Source: Cylindrobasidium torrendii FP15055 ss-10
Lineage: Eukaryota; Basidiomycota; Agaricomycetes; Agaricales; Physalacriaceae
Direction of reading: 5' to 3'
Assembly (NCBI GenBank): GCA_000934385.1
Contig: KN880434.1
Span: forward strand, 186,001 to 250,000
DNA length: 64,000 nucleotides
Below the pieces are notes generated by a model. It was given only the letters and a program-made list of their open reading frames with translations. It searched no databases and was not told the origin of the DNA. Both the position numbers and the translations under genes were made by a program. Below, in pieces: positions 48,037-60,187 of this stretch. Positions within the stretch are counted from its first letter, which is position 1. The number at the start of each line of letters is the position of its first letter.

Positions 48037-51000
48037 ATGTCGGGCATATCGACGCCGTTGACTGCGAGCACTGTTGTGTCTTCTCCGCCGTCGCCGACTC
48101 TCAAGGCCAGTGCTGGGTCGGACAGCCTGTTCTTCAATCCGCGCATCCAGCCCTTCCAGGTCGTAGAATACGTCGTCTCTCGTCCAAAGACAAGTTCGAC
48201 TATCTTTGTCTATGATCTTGCCGAGCAAGTTGGCTTTGGCACGATGACCAAGGCATGGGTCAAGGCGAACGGGGACAAGGCCCAGGTTGTAGATCTGCAG
48301 ACGCGCGCCGGCGCCGGACTCACTCTCGTCGGACGTCTTTCCGAGGGCACCAGTAGCGATGCGACCATCACCGCCTACACGTCGACCAAGGGATTGGCAA
48401 TGATGGCGCCCTCGCTGTCCCATTTGCCGCCGGCCACCCCAACGAGCCGGCTCGTGCTCCAAGTTCCAAATCTGCTGCTTACAGATTCTGAAGTGTCCGC
48501 CTCGCTGTATCCTGTGGCCAGTGCAATCCCAATCATCCCGGACGGAGTCGTCGTTTTCCTATCTGCGACACCTCAGGAGGTTGTCGACTTTGCCCAGCTC
48601 GCATACAAAATCCCAAATCAGCATGTCATTCACGTCTTCGACCACTACAGCGCCGCACGCGAAGTTGGTCAGCCGCTGATTCCGCTCGGTGACATTTCCG
48701 TCAAAAGCGATGCCCCAAGAGACATTTTCAACGCCGCTGGATACAAGTTCTTCAGCTACCATGGCGCCGACGATGCTGAGAGTGTCCTCATTGCGCCAAA
48801 CGGTCCTCTCGCGCTTGCGGCCAAGGCTTACGCCCAGAAGACACCTGGCTTCGGCGTCGTTGTAGTCAAGGTCCTCAAGCCGTGGGATGCCGAGGCCCTT
48901 CTCGACACCGTTCCCGTCTCTGCCAAGTTTGTGCACGTCTTGGATGACGTCCGCGATGCGCACAACCACGGCCTTCTATACGGCGAAGTTTTCAGCACTC
49001 TCCTCGAGCGGTCTCAGACACCAAACATCACTGGCCATCGTTTGACCCCCGCAAAAGTGCACCAGTTCTTGACACGGGACGGCGCATTCGGCCAATTCTT
49101 GTCGACATTGGTGCCGCTTGCATCGCAGGTCGACATCCTATCGCCCTCCGCCAAGCGCCTCTTGCTCTTCACCACACCCAGCTCACCACTCGCTAGCTTC
49201 CCGTATGTTCTGAACGACCTCTTTGCCTCCAATAAGGGAATCACGACCCGTCTTTTGAGCGACCACGACGCCATCTCAAGTTCCGGGGGAGTCACTGCAA
49301 ACAAGTTACTCTTGTCGCTGAAGAAAGAGGCTGTCGATTCCTTGCCTCTTCCCGTCGCCATTCCCTACGAATCCTCGTCAGGAGCCGTCGATTTTCTCGC
49401 TATACTTGACCACACCCTCCTCAAGTCACACGACGTCCTGAAGTATGCTGCCGATGGTGCAGTAGTTCTTGTCGCCGCACCTTGGGCGCCTGCGGAATTC
49501 GAGGCCAGCATTCCAACTCATACAAAATCAGTCATCAGCGAAAAACAGCTCAATGTCTTCGCCCTCAACGCGTCCGGTGCTGCTTTATCACTTGTTGGCC
49601 AAGGGTCAGCCAACAAAAGCGTCATCGAGACCCTTGTCGTCAATCTCGCGTTCCTTCGCCTATACCTTGGCAAGGCTGCTACCGAAAGTGTCGTACTCAA
49701 AGTGGCATCGGCCGCGTTCGAGAATTCGATTGAAGGAATTTCGTTGGAGGTTGCCAACAAGATAGCGTGGGATGCGCTCTTCGCTGTTCCTGTCGCCGCT
49801 CCCGCAGCCGATGAGAAGGTCTCTGTACTCAAGGCTTTCCAATTCAACTCCATCATCCTTGATAGCCACGATAATGAGGGCGATGCTGCAGTCGCCCGCC
49901 TGGGCTCTTGGCATGATGCTGCAAAGCACCTCATGTTCCCTGATGCATTTGTCCCCAAGGTGCTGGCAGACGACCGCGAATTCCCTCTCAACCCCGCTCT
50001 GCGTCCTGAAGTCCCTGAAGATACTTTCCTTGTCACTTGCACTGTCAATCGCCGTCTCACACCGACTGAGTACGACCGCAACGTATTCCATCTCGAGTTC
50101 GATACTTCCGGCACCGGTTTGAAGTACGATATCGGTGAGGCTCTCGGCGTCCATGGCTGGAATGATGAGAAGGAGGTGCTGGACTTCATATCGTGGTACG
50201 GCATCGATCCCAGCAAGGTTATCACCATTCCTGTCGGTGGTGAGGATGGTCACCTTCATACACGCACCGTGTTCCAGGCATTACAACAGCAGGTTGACCT
50301 CTTCGGACGCCCGCCCAAGTCCTTCTACACGGAGCTTGCCGCATACGCGACTTCATCTCTGGACAGGCATGCGCTCCTTTTCATTGGGTCTCCAGAGGGC
50401 TCAGCGACGTTCAAAAAGCTGTCCGAGAAGGATACAGTTACGTTCGCTGAAGTTTTCAGGATGTACCCCACCGCAAAGCCGAGCGTTGAAAAGCTGGCGT
50501 TGCTTGTGGGCGATATCAAGCCCCGTCATTACAGTATCGCCAGTGCGCAGGCAGTCGTCGGCGACCGTGTAGACCTTTTGGTCGTCACTGTTGACTGGTT
50601 GACACCAAGTGGTAGGTTCTTCCTTGTAGCGACACGTTTAAATACTGACAACGACACAGGCTCTCCTCGTTATGGTCAATGCACGAGATACTTGTCTGCA
50701 CTCAAACCTGGTCAAAAGGTTACTGTGTCCATCAAGCCCAGTGTCATGAAGGTGCGAAGAGCTCATTCGCACATCGATACATACTGACTCTATGTATAGT
50801 TACCAGCCGACAACAAGCAGCCTCTGATCATGGCAGGTCTCGGGACGGGTGCAGCTCCCTTCCGTGCGTTCCTTCAATACCGCGCCTGGCTGCAGGCCAA
50901 AGGGGAAGAAGTCGGCCCTGTCTACTACTACTTTGGCTCGCGTCACCAGTCACAAGAGTACTTGTACGGCGAGGAGATTGAGGCGTTCATCGAGGACAAT

Positions 51001-51323
51001 GTGATCACCCGCGCCGGGCTGGCCTTCTCTCGGGATGGACCCAAGAAGATCTACATCCAGCACAAGATGCTCGAAGATTCTGAAGCACTTGCGACAATGC
51101 TCTACGACCAGAAAGGTGTTTTCTATCTTTGCGGACCGACATGGCCCGTCCCAGACGTCTACGAGGCTCTTGTCAATGCGTTCGGTAAATTCAAGGGAGT
51201 CGATGCTACCTCGGCGGGAGAATATCTAGAGGGTCTGAAGGAAGAAGAACGTTACATTCTCGAGGTCAGTCGGTATCCCTATACTCCCGTTGCGAGCAAT
51301 AACATCGTCTACAGGTGTACTAA
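48037..51323 (+). CDS. MET10: Sulfite reductase (NADPH) flavoprotein alpha subunit
   Basis: Passes electrons from NADPH through FAD to the siroheme subunit for sulfate assimilation. The N-terminal 550 residues carry the pyruvate-ferredoxin-oxidoreductase-like region typical of fungal Met10, without an FMN flavodoxin domain. The C-terminal reductase half has the FAD motif RHYSIAS, the LSALKPG turn, GLGTGAAPFRAFLQ, YYYFGSRHQSQEYLYGEE and YLCGPTWPVPDVY. One long exon covers most of it, then three short introns. The last intron leads to VY and a stop at 51323, the usual ending. About 1,045 residues, full length. It starts 171 bases after the Slh1-like gene. Confidence 0.93.
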
Positions 51324-51405
51324 ACTTGATTATTTACAATATATGGAATGTAGAGTAGGTAGATATGTGGCGCCTAAAATCCATTATGGAAAGGATGACA
51401 GCGTA

Positions 51406-53552
51406 TCAAGCTGTTTGCACAGTCGTGACAAGCCAGACGTAGTAACAACCGAGACCAACAATAAACGCTCCAACGGCAGAGACCACAACACCCACGACGA
51501 TTTTGCCTGTGGAGGGTAGGCTTCCGGCTTTGCATCCAGTCGTGATAGCCTCGTCGCATGGTGATCCCTTGGGCGTGATGCGCGCGCCTTCTTTCAAGGC
51601 CGCGTAGTATGGGTCGCTGCCATCTTTGAGGACGTACATTGCGGCCAGCGTGAGAAGCGGTGCATTGTAGTCCAGCGCAACCTCCAGCGATGTAAGTAAA
51701 TATGCCGCCGACCTGAACTTCGACTGACCTCAGTTTGCGGCCAGTCACTGCGGATATCATAGAAGTCGTCCCATCTATCTGGGCCACCGACTGTAGCGCC
51801 ATATAGCACATAAGCCTCCTCCGCAGGGGAGGTATCAATTGCACCGACATCGTCGCCGCCACTGGCTGGTGCCGAGTGCGGATTGGAAGGTGAGTTAGAG
51901 TTGACGCCCACGACGTATGGGACTAAGATAGATAATTATGTTTGGCAGTCATAAGTAATGAGATAGGCTTACCGTTCATCGGGTTCTTCCCCAACACATA
52001 ATCAAGTTGGCCTTTGGCATATTCCTGTTGGCCGCAAATTTAACAATTTGCCAAATTCAAAATCCTGTACATACCTCATATTTCTGACGTTTATCGTCTG
52101 ACGAGGCCAACGGTGCATAGCGTGCGAGCAGCATTGCGACGTTCAACGCAGGATTCAGGCTAGCACTTTGAGAATCGCCCTCCCAATACGCCAGACCGCC
52201 ATCCGTCTTTCCTTGGTGACTGATAACATCGTCGAAATAGTCTTCTGCTGCATCCCGCCATTGTTCGAAATCTCCTCCAAGTTGATCTGTGCTATTCGCG
52301 CATGTCATTTGAGCAAACAAAACGGCAATTCCTGGCGTTTTTGAATCCCAATTGAAGACAGCATCACTATTCCTCAGCTTATATTTATCGAAATCTCCTA
52401 TAGCTTCGTTGAACAAAGTAGTCGAATTGCTAGCTCGGGCAAGGAACAGTGCCGCAATCGTGAGTTCGTCTTCATAGCTCGAAGAAGGATAGCTGGATCC
52501 AACTTCTGGTACGGACTCTTGATAGAGCGCTTGTCCGCCAGAAGCATTGACGGCAAAGGTATACAGCTTTTCAGAATGTGAGAGCAACGTCTTTGCGTAT
52601 GTGGTGTTCTTCAACGACGCGGGGTTGGAGTAGGGGCCTCCAAAAGACTGACCATTGTAGAGAGACGAACAAGCAGAGAACGCGGCGGAGACTCCAGCAA
52701 CGACATCCGTACCGGGATTTGTAGCGTTGACCTGGAATGTTGGTCGAGGAGTTGGTATATTCTCATCGCCTCCCCAGTAATCGTTGTTCAGACCCGCTAC
52801 AGAAAGTGAGAAAAATCAGCTTTTCAAGAGACGCATGAGTGCACTACCGTTTGCTACGAGGACATAGAGAGAGTTGTCCGAGTCGTGCGCCTAATGATAC
52901 GACATTGAGAAGGCCGTTCTTTGAAAAATGTGCGTCCATACTTTCATGAGCCAGTCAAGACCCCATCTAAGGACACCATCCAAATAGGCGGTTTGGTTTG
53001 CAAGGTCGTAACCTGAGTCCGGTTAGCAGGTGTGGTATTGGAAGGACACTATGGCTGACCATGTCCAAAGTCCGTTGCGCCCCAGCATATTGACATGATC
53101 GCGAATGACTAGAGAGGTAATGAACAAAATGGTAGAGTATACTTAACACAGGGTTCACACCATGGGAAAGGTCGCTTTGATATAATCTTCCAGCATATTG
53201 AGCCACGAACCATAGCAATAGAAAGAACCTACCACCGGCATCGAAAAATCCTCCTTTGGACAGGAAAACACAAAATAAGGATATGTAGCTTGGAAAGAGT
53301 CACACGCGAGTCAGTACCTGATAAATCCACGCCGTCTTCTTTCCCATCCTCGAGGCAACTGTCATTGCGCCATGACACGCGGTTGGAGGCAGGCAACTTT
53401 CCGGTCCTTTGGGCATCGTAGAAATACACGAGGTGGCCCAACAAATTGGCGAACGTTGCGTCTGTGTTGTCTGCCGGTAGCCAAGGTTCCGTGGGTAGCG
53501 AGACTTGGGCGAGCGCCTGTGCAGCGAGGAAAACAAGGCATGCTGCCCTCAT
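51406..53552 (-). CDS. GH9 endo-beta-1,4-glucanase with C-terminal membrane anchor
   Basis: Secreted inverting glycosidase acting on beta-1,4-glucan. It starts with a signal peptide (MRAACLVFLAAQALAQ). The catalytic domain shows RVSWRNDSC, the DAGD site in GGFFDAGDYIKATFP, LRWGLDWLMKAH, the late loop KGQLDYVLGKNPMNVPYVVG, and the catalytic Glu in WPQTEVALDYNAPL, restored across an intron at about 51674-51725. The last 40 residues form a single hydrophobic helix (GVVVSAVGAFIVGLGCYYVW) with no retention signal, so the enzyme is likely tethered outside at the plasma membrane. No CBM is visible. About 600 residues, about eight introns. Convergent with MET10, 82 bases apart. Confidence 0.9.
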
Positions 53553-53834
53553 CCGATGAAATATTCGTCAAAAGTCGTTGGTCGTGATGGTAGGAACACA
53601 AGGAGGGAACGTCATGACGGAGGATCGCGTCCAATTGTCAGATGTAATGGACAATCCGCGGAGCCTATAAGAAACCCTAACCCACGGCTGACGGCCAACA
53701 CTGCCACTACACTGAGTCCGAATCCTGTGATCGCCTGTCCAGTTCTTGCTTCTTGCCATCACACGCAGTCCCTCCCTACTGGGGTTCTTAGTGCACACAC
53801 CTTGAACAGAAGGAGACATTAGTGACAGGCTACA

Positions 53835-55919
53835 ATGTCCAAGACTTGCACTGCGTGCCGGTGAGCCCTGGACTGCCGCTCCCCGAGAATTCTTATCTCA
53901 TCATCCCTACGTTTGTGAACAGATCACGTAAAGTCGTAAGCAGCACAACAATGTCTATACGCAAATCAATGAACTCTCGTGCTAGCGCTGCGACGGCGTC
54001 CAGCCTACTTGCGGCTCATGTGCTCGGTCTCGCAAGGCCCTTCAGTGCGTATTTGCTGACCCATCGCCAACCAATAAAGACTTCCTGAGTCGAGGTGCCG
54101 CCTGCGTACCCTGTAGGTATGTATACCTATTCCCAGGCCTCCTGCTTTCTACTCACTCTCATTCACAGGCGGAAGAAGAAGGTGAATATACTTCCGCGGC
54201 TTCTGAATATTCGATTCTCATGCGTTCCAGCGGTGTAATGGAAGACGGCCAGTTTGCGACACCTGCACTGCGTCGGGCGACGAAGGGGGATGCATTTACG
54301 ACTGTCAGCTGTTCTATCTCTCCAAGTCGGAGCTCATCGACCGGATTTTCGAACTCGAAGCACAGCTCCAGGTCTATCAAAATGCCCCGTCTCCTCCAAG
54401 TGACAGCGGCTCTTCCTCCTCCGACGAACATTCTACCGCCTCTCCAGTATTCGATCAGGAGCAGGATTCCACATCACCGTCACAGCAAGCGCTTGTCCCC
54501 CAAGGGGTTGCGCGTTCCATCCCGCCCGCGGTCGACTTTACCCCATTGTAAGAGCGCCTCTTGAATCATTCCTCGTTCCGTTGGCTGATTATAGGTCATG
54601 TGCAGACGTACCCTCCTCCTCGGTACATTCCGCGCTCACTTCGGCCTCTGCCTACCACATGACAAAATGGCCATGATAGTCGCCGGAAACTCATCTCCAA
54701 AGTCCCCCATACATCCAATTCTCATTTACGCTGCCCGCCTCTGGAGCAGTATGGTTCGCCAAGACATCGACGGACCGACAGCGTCTCCTCAAACCTCCGA
54801 GCTGCAGAACAGTATCGACAGCGTGAAAAATACCAGTTTTACCCTGGACCCGAATACTGCATTGCAGGTGACGGAAGTCCTGATGATGATTGCCATAAGC
54901 TTACATCTAGCAGGGCCTTTGCCTAGTGGCGAAATACTATATCGTCAAAGGCGACGTATATCAAGCACGAGAGTACCTTCTCAAGGGGGCTCACGTCCTC
55001 ATCCGATTCGACATGCACCTTGTCATCGCGACGGTCGCCCTTCGGAAAGACTCACTTTCAGCTGGCCCCACAATGAGCGTCTCGACAAACGCGGACGTTG
55101 GCGCCATTTGCCAACTCCTCTACATGGACTTCTGCCAACATCTGCTGTTCTCTATGGGCCATGTCGTTGCACATAAATACTTCGATGAGCTCATGACAAT
55201 CTCGGTATCCCACTTCTAGCCGTCTTTCCCACCATGCTGATTGTGCTGCAGCGGTTCTATACTTTCTTGGACTTGGATGTATTCTGTATAGTTGCTAGGA
55301 CGGTCTCGGCCATGTACCACCATCGCTCGAAAGAGCTCCTGGCGAAGCTAGGTGGAGGCATAATCTGCTGTAAGCTAATGCCCTTTTGATCTCTGAATAT
55401 CTAAAACCGTTGCGTTAGGTGGTACCCGAACGGCAGAATGGAATACCGAGTATTCCGCACTTGTCGTCGACATGCAGGCGCATCTGGACAACATCAAACT
55501 ACGGATGATTGAAGTTAATATGAGCCATGATCAACAAAACGAACAATCTCTCAAGACTGCCGAGTTGGTCGTCCTCGCAGCACTAACAGAACTTGCATAT
55601 GCATTTGCGCAAACCGACATTGACTCCAGGCGAACGGCCATTCACTTGGCAAATGAAATGATTCTTATTATAGACTCCTTCTCTGAAGGTGACTATCCTC
55701 ACCTCGATGGGTGTGTATCGGTGAGCACAGTGCCGGTGTTGACTGTTGCCCAATTTACATGTGTTTCAGCTTGCGTTCAATGCCTGTTTGCACGTCTATC
55801 AAATGGAGATTGGCTCTCTGGCGTCGATGATCAGTGCTGAGCAAGTTTCGTTCGCGGTCGAGGTTCTGAGTCGGAATATCAGGCAAGAGGATCTCGTCTT
55901 GGCTTTTGTTGAGATGTAA
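53835..55919 (+). CDS. Double Zn2Cys6 transcription regulator, copy 1
   Basis: Two complete binuclear zinc clusters in series. The first is CTACRSRKVRCDGVQPTC continuing GSCARSRKALQC. About 25 residues later the second is CVPCRRKKKRCNGRRPVC continuing DTCTASGDEGGC. Both have the canonical six-residue C2-C3 spacing. They are built across four introns, with donors GTGAGCCC, GTAAGC, GTATGT and GTGAATA. A short leucine-rich helix (ELIDRIFELEAQL) follows, as for dimerising zinc-cluster proteins, then an acidic Ser-rich linker. The C-terminal half is helical and resembles the fungal regulatory middle region. About 530 residues. It is a paralogue of the gene at 57.7 kb. The start is the first ATG ahead of the first cluster. 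Target genes are unknown. Confidence 0.75.
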
Positions 55920-57717
55920 CTCATGCGGTACTCCAGAGCTTTCAAGCATTATATCTACTATATGACGGGAGAGGTACTAAATCAGCTCGACCTGCTCATA
56001 AGCGCCTTCCCATACCGACTTCTCGAAGTATAACCACTGTATTCACTGTTCAGCCCGCATCTATACCCTGGACTTAGGACTCAGCAGGGGCTCAAGCGGT
56101 CAGGCCCAGGGCTCTGGAGTCTTTTTTCTTTTGCTCATTTAGATTATCGAATTTTCCGGCTTAGCTATCGTTATGTTACAATATCCCGTTCGATCTGGAA
56201 AATACAAAACCATTTTGTCAACTTTGTGCAATTGCAAGTTCAAGTGAGCTCAGGGCCCAGATTGGAGCATCCGTGGATGGACAATGGATTTTCCAGCGGA
56301 CATTTTCAAACTCCGACGTCCGTTGGAAGGCCTCCGCCTGGATTTCGGCCACGTTCGGCATCTCGAATATCCTGATTGCCGGCGCCGGGGAGCGGCAGCT
56401 AACCCCGCACATTTCTGAGGTTGTTCGCAGGTGTATTGGTCTTGCATCACAAAAACAGGTCAATGTTCAACCATTCAAACCAATAATCGAGAAAAACAGC
56501 TCCATTGTATTGATAACCTAATCACCAGAATCCATAAGCAAAAGTTTCTATACTACGCAGTTAACTAGCTCCTGTCGAAACCCAAATTCGTCCCGTAAGA
56601 CGGTCTTCGCACCCTGTACCAAATCCTTGCGTTTGCATTCGGTGTAAGATAGCAGGGAAAATGGAGGGTTGACCTCTGATGCCGGCACTTCTCGTGCTGA
56701 GGGCTCCGTGTCCGTCATGGCATCCCCGAAGGCTTGTTGTCGGGGGCTGGCTAAGCCGCAAGGTCGGGTGCATTTGATGGTGACACCCTTGTTCTGAGCG
56801 TGCGTGGGGTCTTTTGTCCGTGCAGATGTTGTCCTCCGCTTCCTATGGTGCTGGCGGGGGTGGCTAGCGAGCAGCGCCGTTCATGGATCTTAAACTGTGC
56901 AGGCAGCCAGAGAAGCGAGAGCGCCTTGGCGACGAAGAGCATCCTTGGAATTCATCTGCACAAATACGAGTCTGGCTGTACGGGCAATGGGGTAGGACAA
57001 ACTGGGGCTGAAAACGGCCGTCGACATTGGCATTTTCGGGGCAAAGGAGGCTCATGTGCGTGTTTTGGGACGTCTGAGGACCTGAAGTACTGAGGGACGG
57101 GAGGTCGTTGGGGTATGTCGTCAGCAGCAGGCAGCAATGTCAAGAGTGGCCAGAGCACTGACAATGACTCGGGATTGGGCGGCACATTGACATTCTAGGA
57201 GGACTTCAACATTAAGGCTTGCCAGGAAGAAATATTGTGACGCACCAATGTTGCCTCATCTCATCCAGCCTCGACAGTGGACAACTCGTAGCTCTCGTTG
57301 GCCCGGGTGGCCTTACTCTCCTCCTGTGTAATGGTCTTGCTTCCTTGTCCACAGCAAGAGAAATTCATGTACTTTTAGCCAAATGATGATGCCGTAGAAA
57401 GAACGAGATGCGTAGACGAAGAGAACTGTACGAAAATGCGGGAGTGATGGCTAGTGATGGCCGCTCGGAGGGCTGGATCCGCTGGAAGGCTATCCATCCA
57501 TGACCCATCCAAACACGAGGCGATCCATCCATGGATTCCATGGAAAGGGTCCGTCCAACCTGGGCCCTGAGTGAGCTGCAAGCTCACCTCGTCGATCCAG
57601 AAACGCCGATCCGTGCTTGCCGATCAGTGTTAGCAATATATCTAATGCATATGGCTTCGCCGTCACCCCTTGGACTCTTTCCCCCATCTTCAGACGCGAC
57701 GAGGAGCTGTTTCAGCC
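55920..57717. other. Long intergenic gap between the two zinc-cluster genes
   Basis: About 1.8 kb without a convincing gene. Open frames at 56273-56521 (+), 56218-56463 (-) and 56800-57093 (+) have no recognisable domain. The right end has short direct repeats (see separate entry) and is the promoter of copy 2. I see no transposon ends. Confidence 0.5.
57492..57543. repeat. ATCCATCCATG direct repeats with CCATGG palindromes upstream of copy 2
   Basis: The 11-base unit ATCCATCCATG occurs at 57492-57502 and 57523-57533, 31 bases apart, and the second runs into two CCATGG palindromes at 57529-57534 and 57538-57543. They lie about 175-225 bases before the ATG, where regulatory sites would be expected. 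Function is not known. Confidence 0.5.
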
Positions 57718-59922
57718 ATGTCTACCAAGCCCTGCGGCCCATGCAGGTAAGGAAACACCTTAGCCTTGGTCCATTCTCGCGCTCAATGTAGGCTAGGACG
57801 CGGAAACTTGTCAGTTGATTCTACGACTCTGGTTGGATACGATTTGACAAGGCGACAGCGATGTGATGGACTGCAACCAACGTGTACCTCCTGCGCGCGC
57901 TCTCGGAAATCTATGCAATGTGTATACGATTCAGAAGTTGCTGCCCGGTCTCGTTCAGACCAGATCTCGAAAGGTGCAGCTTGTATGGCCTGCAGGTGCG
58001 TATCGAGAGCAGTTACGTTTTACCAATGATCCTGACTGTGCTCCCAGACGCAAGAAGAAGGTATCTACATCATTCGAATTCTGCCATGCAATTGCTGAAC
58101 GCCCTCTGAAGAAGTGCGATGGTAAGCGCCCATTCTGTACGACTTGCGTCACCGCGGGAAAAGAGGACGATTGCCAATACGAAGATGGCATGCACATGAG
58201 CGTGCGAGCACAGCTGCAAGAGCGCATCAAGGAGCTCGAGGCTAAATTGGCGGCATACGACCCTGGCGACGGAGATGACCATGGCCTCGGGAGCGAGATA
58301 GACTCAGCGCTGGCCGACGGTCTAGATGCTCTTGGAAGTATTCAAGACGACGCAGCCTTTGGACTGGGCGACATCCTCTCCCTGGGGCCCACTGCGTCGG
58401 GGTCAGGGTCAGGAATAACGACAATGATGACCAACTCGTTGGATTTGGATCCTATGTACGTGGCCCCTACAGACGGTGTGTACCTTCTGACCAATATGCC
58501 ATCAGTCGAGAGGTCTTCTTTACCCATCGCGCACAATGCGGACTATGTCTCACAGAACAGAGAATCCTCGCCCTCCGTTCTGGCGACATCACTGTGGTGC
58601 ATCCGGTCCTGCTTTACACTGCGCAGCTCTGGGGCTGTCTTGTTAACGAGAACGATAAGAGCTGCTTCAGGCAACTCACTGAGAGCGTGCAGCTCCAGAG
58701 CGCCCTTGATTGTCTCAACGATGCACGCAACATAATAGACCCTACAACGGCGATGGAGGTATGTAGGCCCGCGCGCAGGGCTCATAAGTCACTGAAAACT
58801 CATTCGCATATATAGGCACATACGCTATTGTGTATGTTCTTCTTTGCCAAAGGAGATATCTTTAGGGGACGCGAACACATCCTCAAAGCGTCACATGTGC
58901 TCATTGAACATGAGCGCCACCTCCTCTCCCTCGCACAATCCATCCGACAACTAGCCACCTACCGGAGCGTCACCCTCGGTGCTGACGAGGACGTTGCCTC
59001 AATATGCCAGGCGCTTTACATGGACCAGTCACAACATATCCAATTCAAAACTCCGTTGTTGTTCCCCGAGAGTCTGTACACAGAGCTACGAGGGTTGCCG
59101 GTAAGCAAGCTATTATCACAGCTCTTGCATTTACTTACCTGCGATCGTAGGAATTATACTCTGTCTTGGCTCTCGATTCATTTTGTGTCACTGCCAGGTC
59201 CATTTCTTTGGCCTACTATCGGGAATCACACAAGATCATCTCAGCTTTCGTAGAGGAAGGATGCTGTATGTTGCTCGTATTCCACAGTACATCAAGTTTT
59301 AACCCGACTCGCAGGCGCAACACGATCTGAAATGTGGTACACGAAGTACATGGATATGCTTCACCAGACCAACGCTCATTTGGCCCACGTACAAACACGA
59401 CTGGTCAACACGATGCTGGTGTCCGACGACATGCATACGCGCACTCTCAAAGTTGCAGAACTCATTCTCCTCGGCGTTCTCATTGATCTGCACAGTGTGC
59501 TGGCCCCCACCGTACTAGAATCCCGTCAGGCTGCTGTAGAAGCAGTGTCACAAATTCTAGTCATCACCGAATCCTTCAAGGACGATGATTATGCACGTCT
59601 ATGTCCTATGATCACAGTACGTTCATCAGCCCCCAATTTCTCAATTGCTAACATAGCTGCAGTACGCCTGGAACTCGTGCATCAGCACTATCCATGCGGA
59701 GATCAATCAGCTCTACCCATTGTTCACGGCTGACGAGACAACTCATGCCTTGAACGTTATCAAACGCAACGCTGACATGTTGGGCAAGAAGATGCTCTAC
59801 ATCAATGGTGTGTTGCATGTTGACCACTGCCTATTCCGCGAGCTGACGAGCGAAAAGTCTCTGTGGATGCGATTCCACAACCTTTCAACGCCATCGAAAA
59901 TGGCTTCTCTCATCTATTGTGA
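57718..59922 (+). CDS. Double Zn2Cys6 transcription regulator, copy 2
   Basis: Paralogue of the gene at 53.8 kb, with the same two clusters and nearly the same intron positions. Cluster 1 is CGPCRTRKLRCDGLQPTC then TSCARSRKSMQC, assembled over two introns. Cluster 2 is CMACRRKKKKCDGKRPFC then TTCVTAGKEDDC. A coiled helix (QLQERIKELEAKLAAYD) follows. The middle region aligns with copy 1: AQCGLCL / AHFGLCL, VHPVLLYTAQLWG / IHPILIYAARLWS, and KGDIFRGREHILKASHVLI / KGDVYQAREYLLKGAHVLI. The 3' end is uncertain. A 35-base intron after KKMLYIN would give ADERKVSVDAIPQPFN and a stop at 59922; unspliced, the frame stays open to 60400. About 560 residues. Confidence 0.72.
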
Positions 59923-60187
59923 TTTACCTGCTCGTTGCATCTACACCTGCTCTATACTCTATTTCGTGTTCTGTGATGTACCCTGGAATATATACTACCA
60001 TTTATCATGCTACATATGCTATAACAACTTTGGTGCTTTCGCCTGTGCGAAATTAGAAATATGGACCAGATCTACTGGAATGCTGGGGAAGGCCAGACCA
60101 AAGCAACGGGCCGATACTTACCGGGATCCAATTGTCGTCACTTCCACGTCGCCACGCCGAGATAACTCACGTTCACTCCTAACTCCC

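Noticed and set aside
48037..49700. Possibility that the Met10 N-terminal half is a separate pyruvate:ferredoxin-type oxidoreductase
   Set aside because: The frame is continuous with the FAD/NADPH half, and this composite layout is normal for the fungal sulfite reductase alpha subunit.
56218..57093. Several 60-97 codon frames in the gap between the zinc-cluster genes
   Set aside because: They overlap one another on both strands, show no domain, and no splice pattern joins them. No terminal inverted repeats or target duplications were seen that would mark a transposon.
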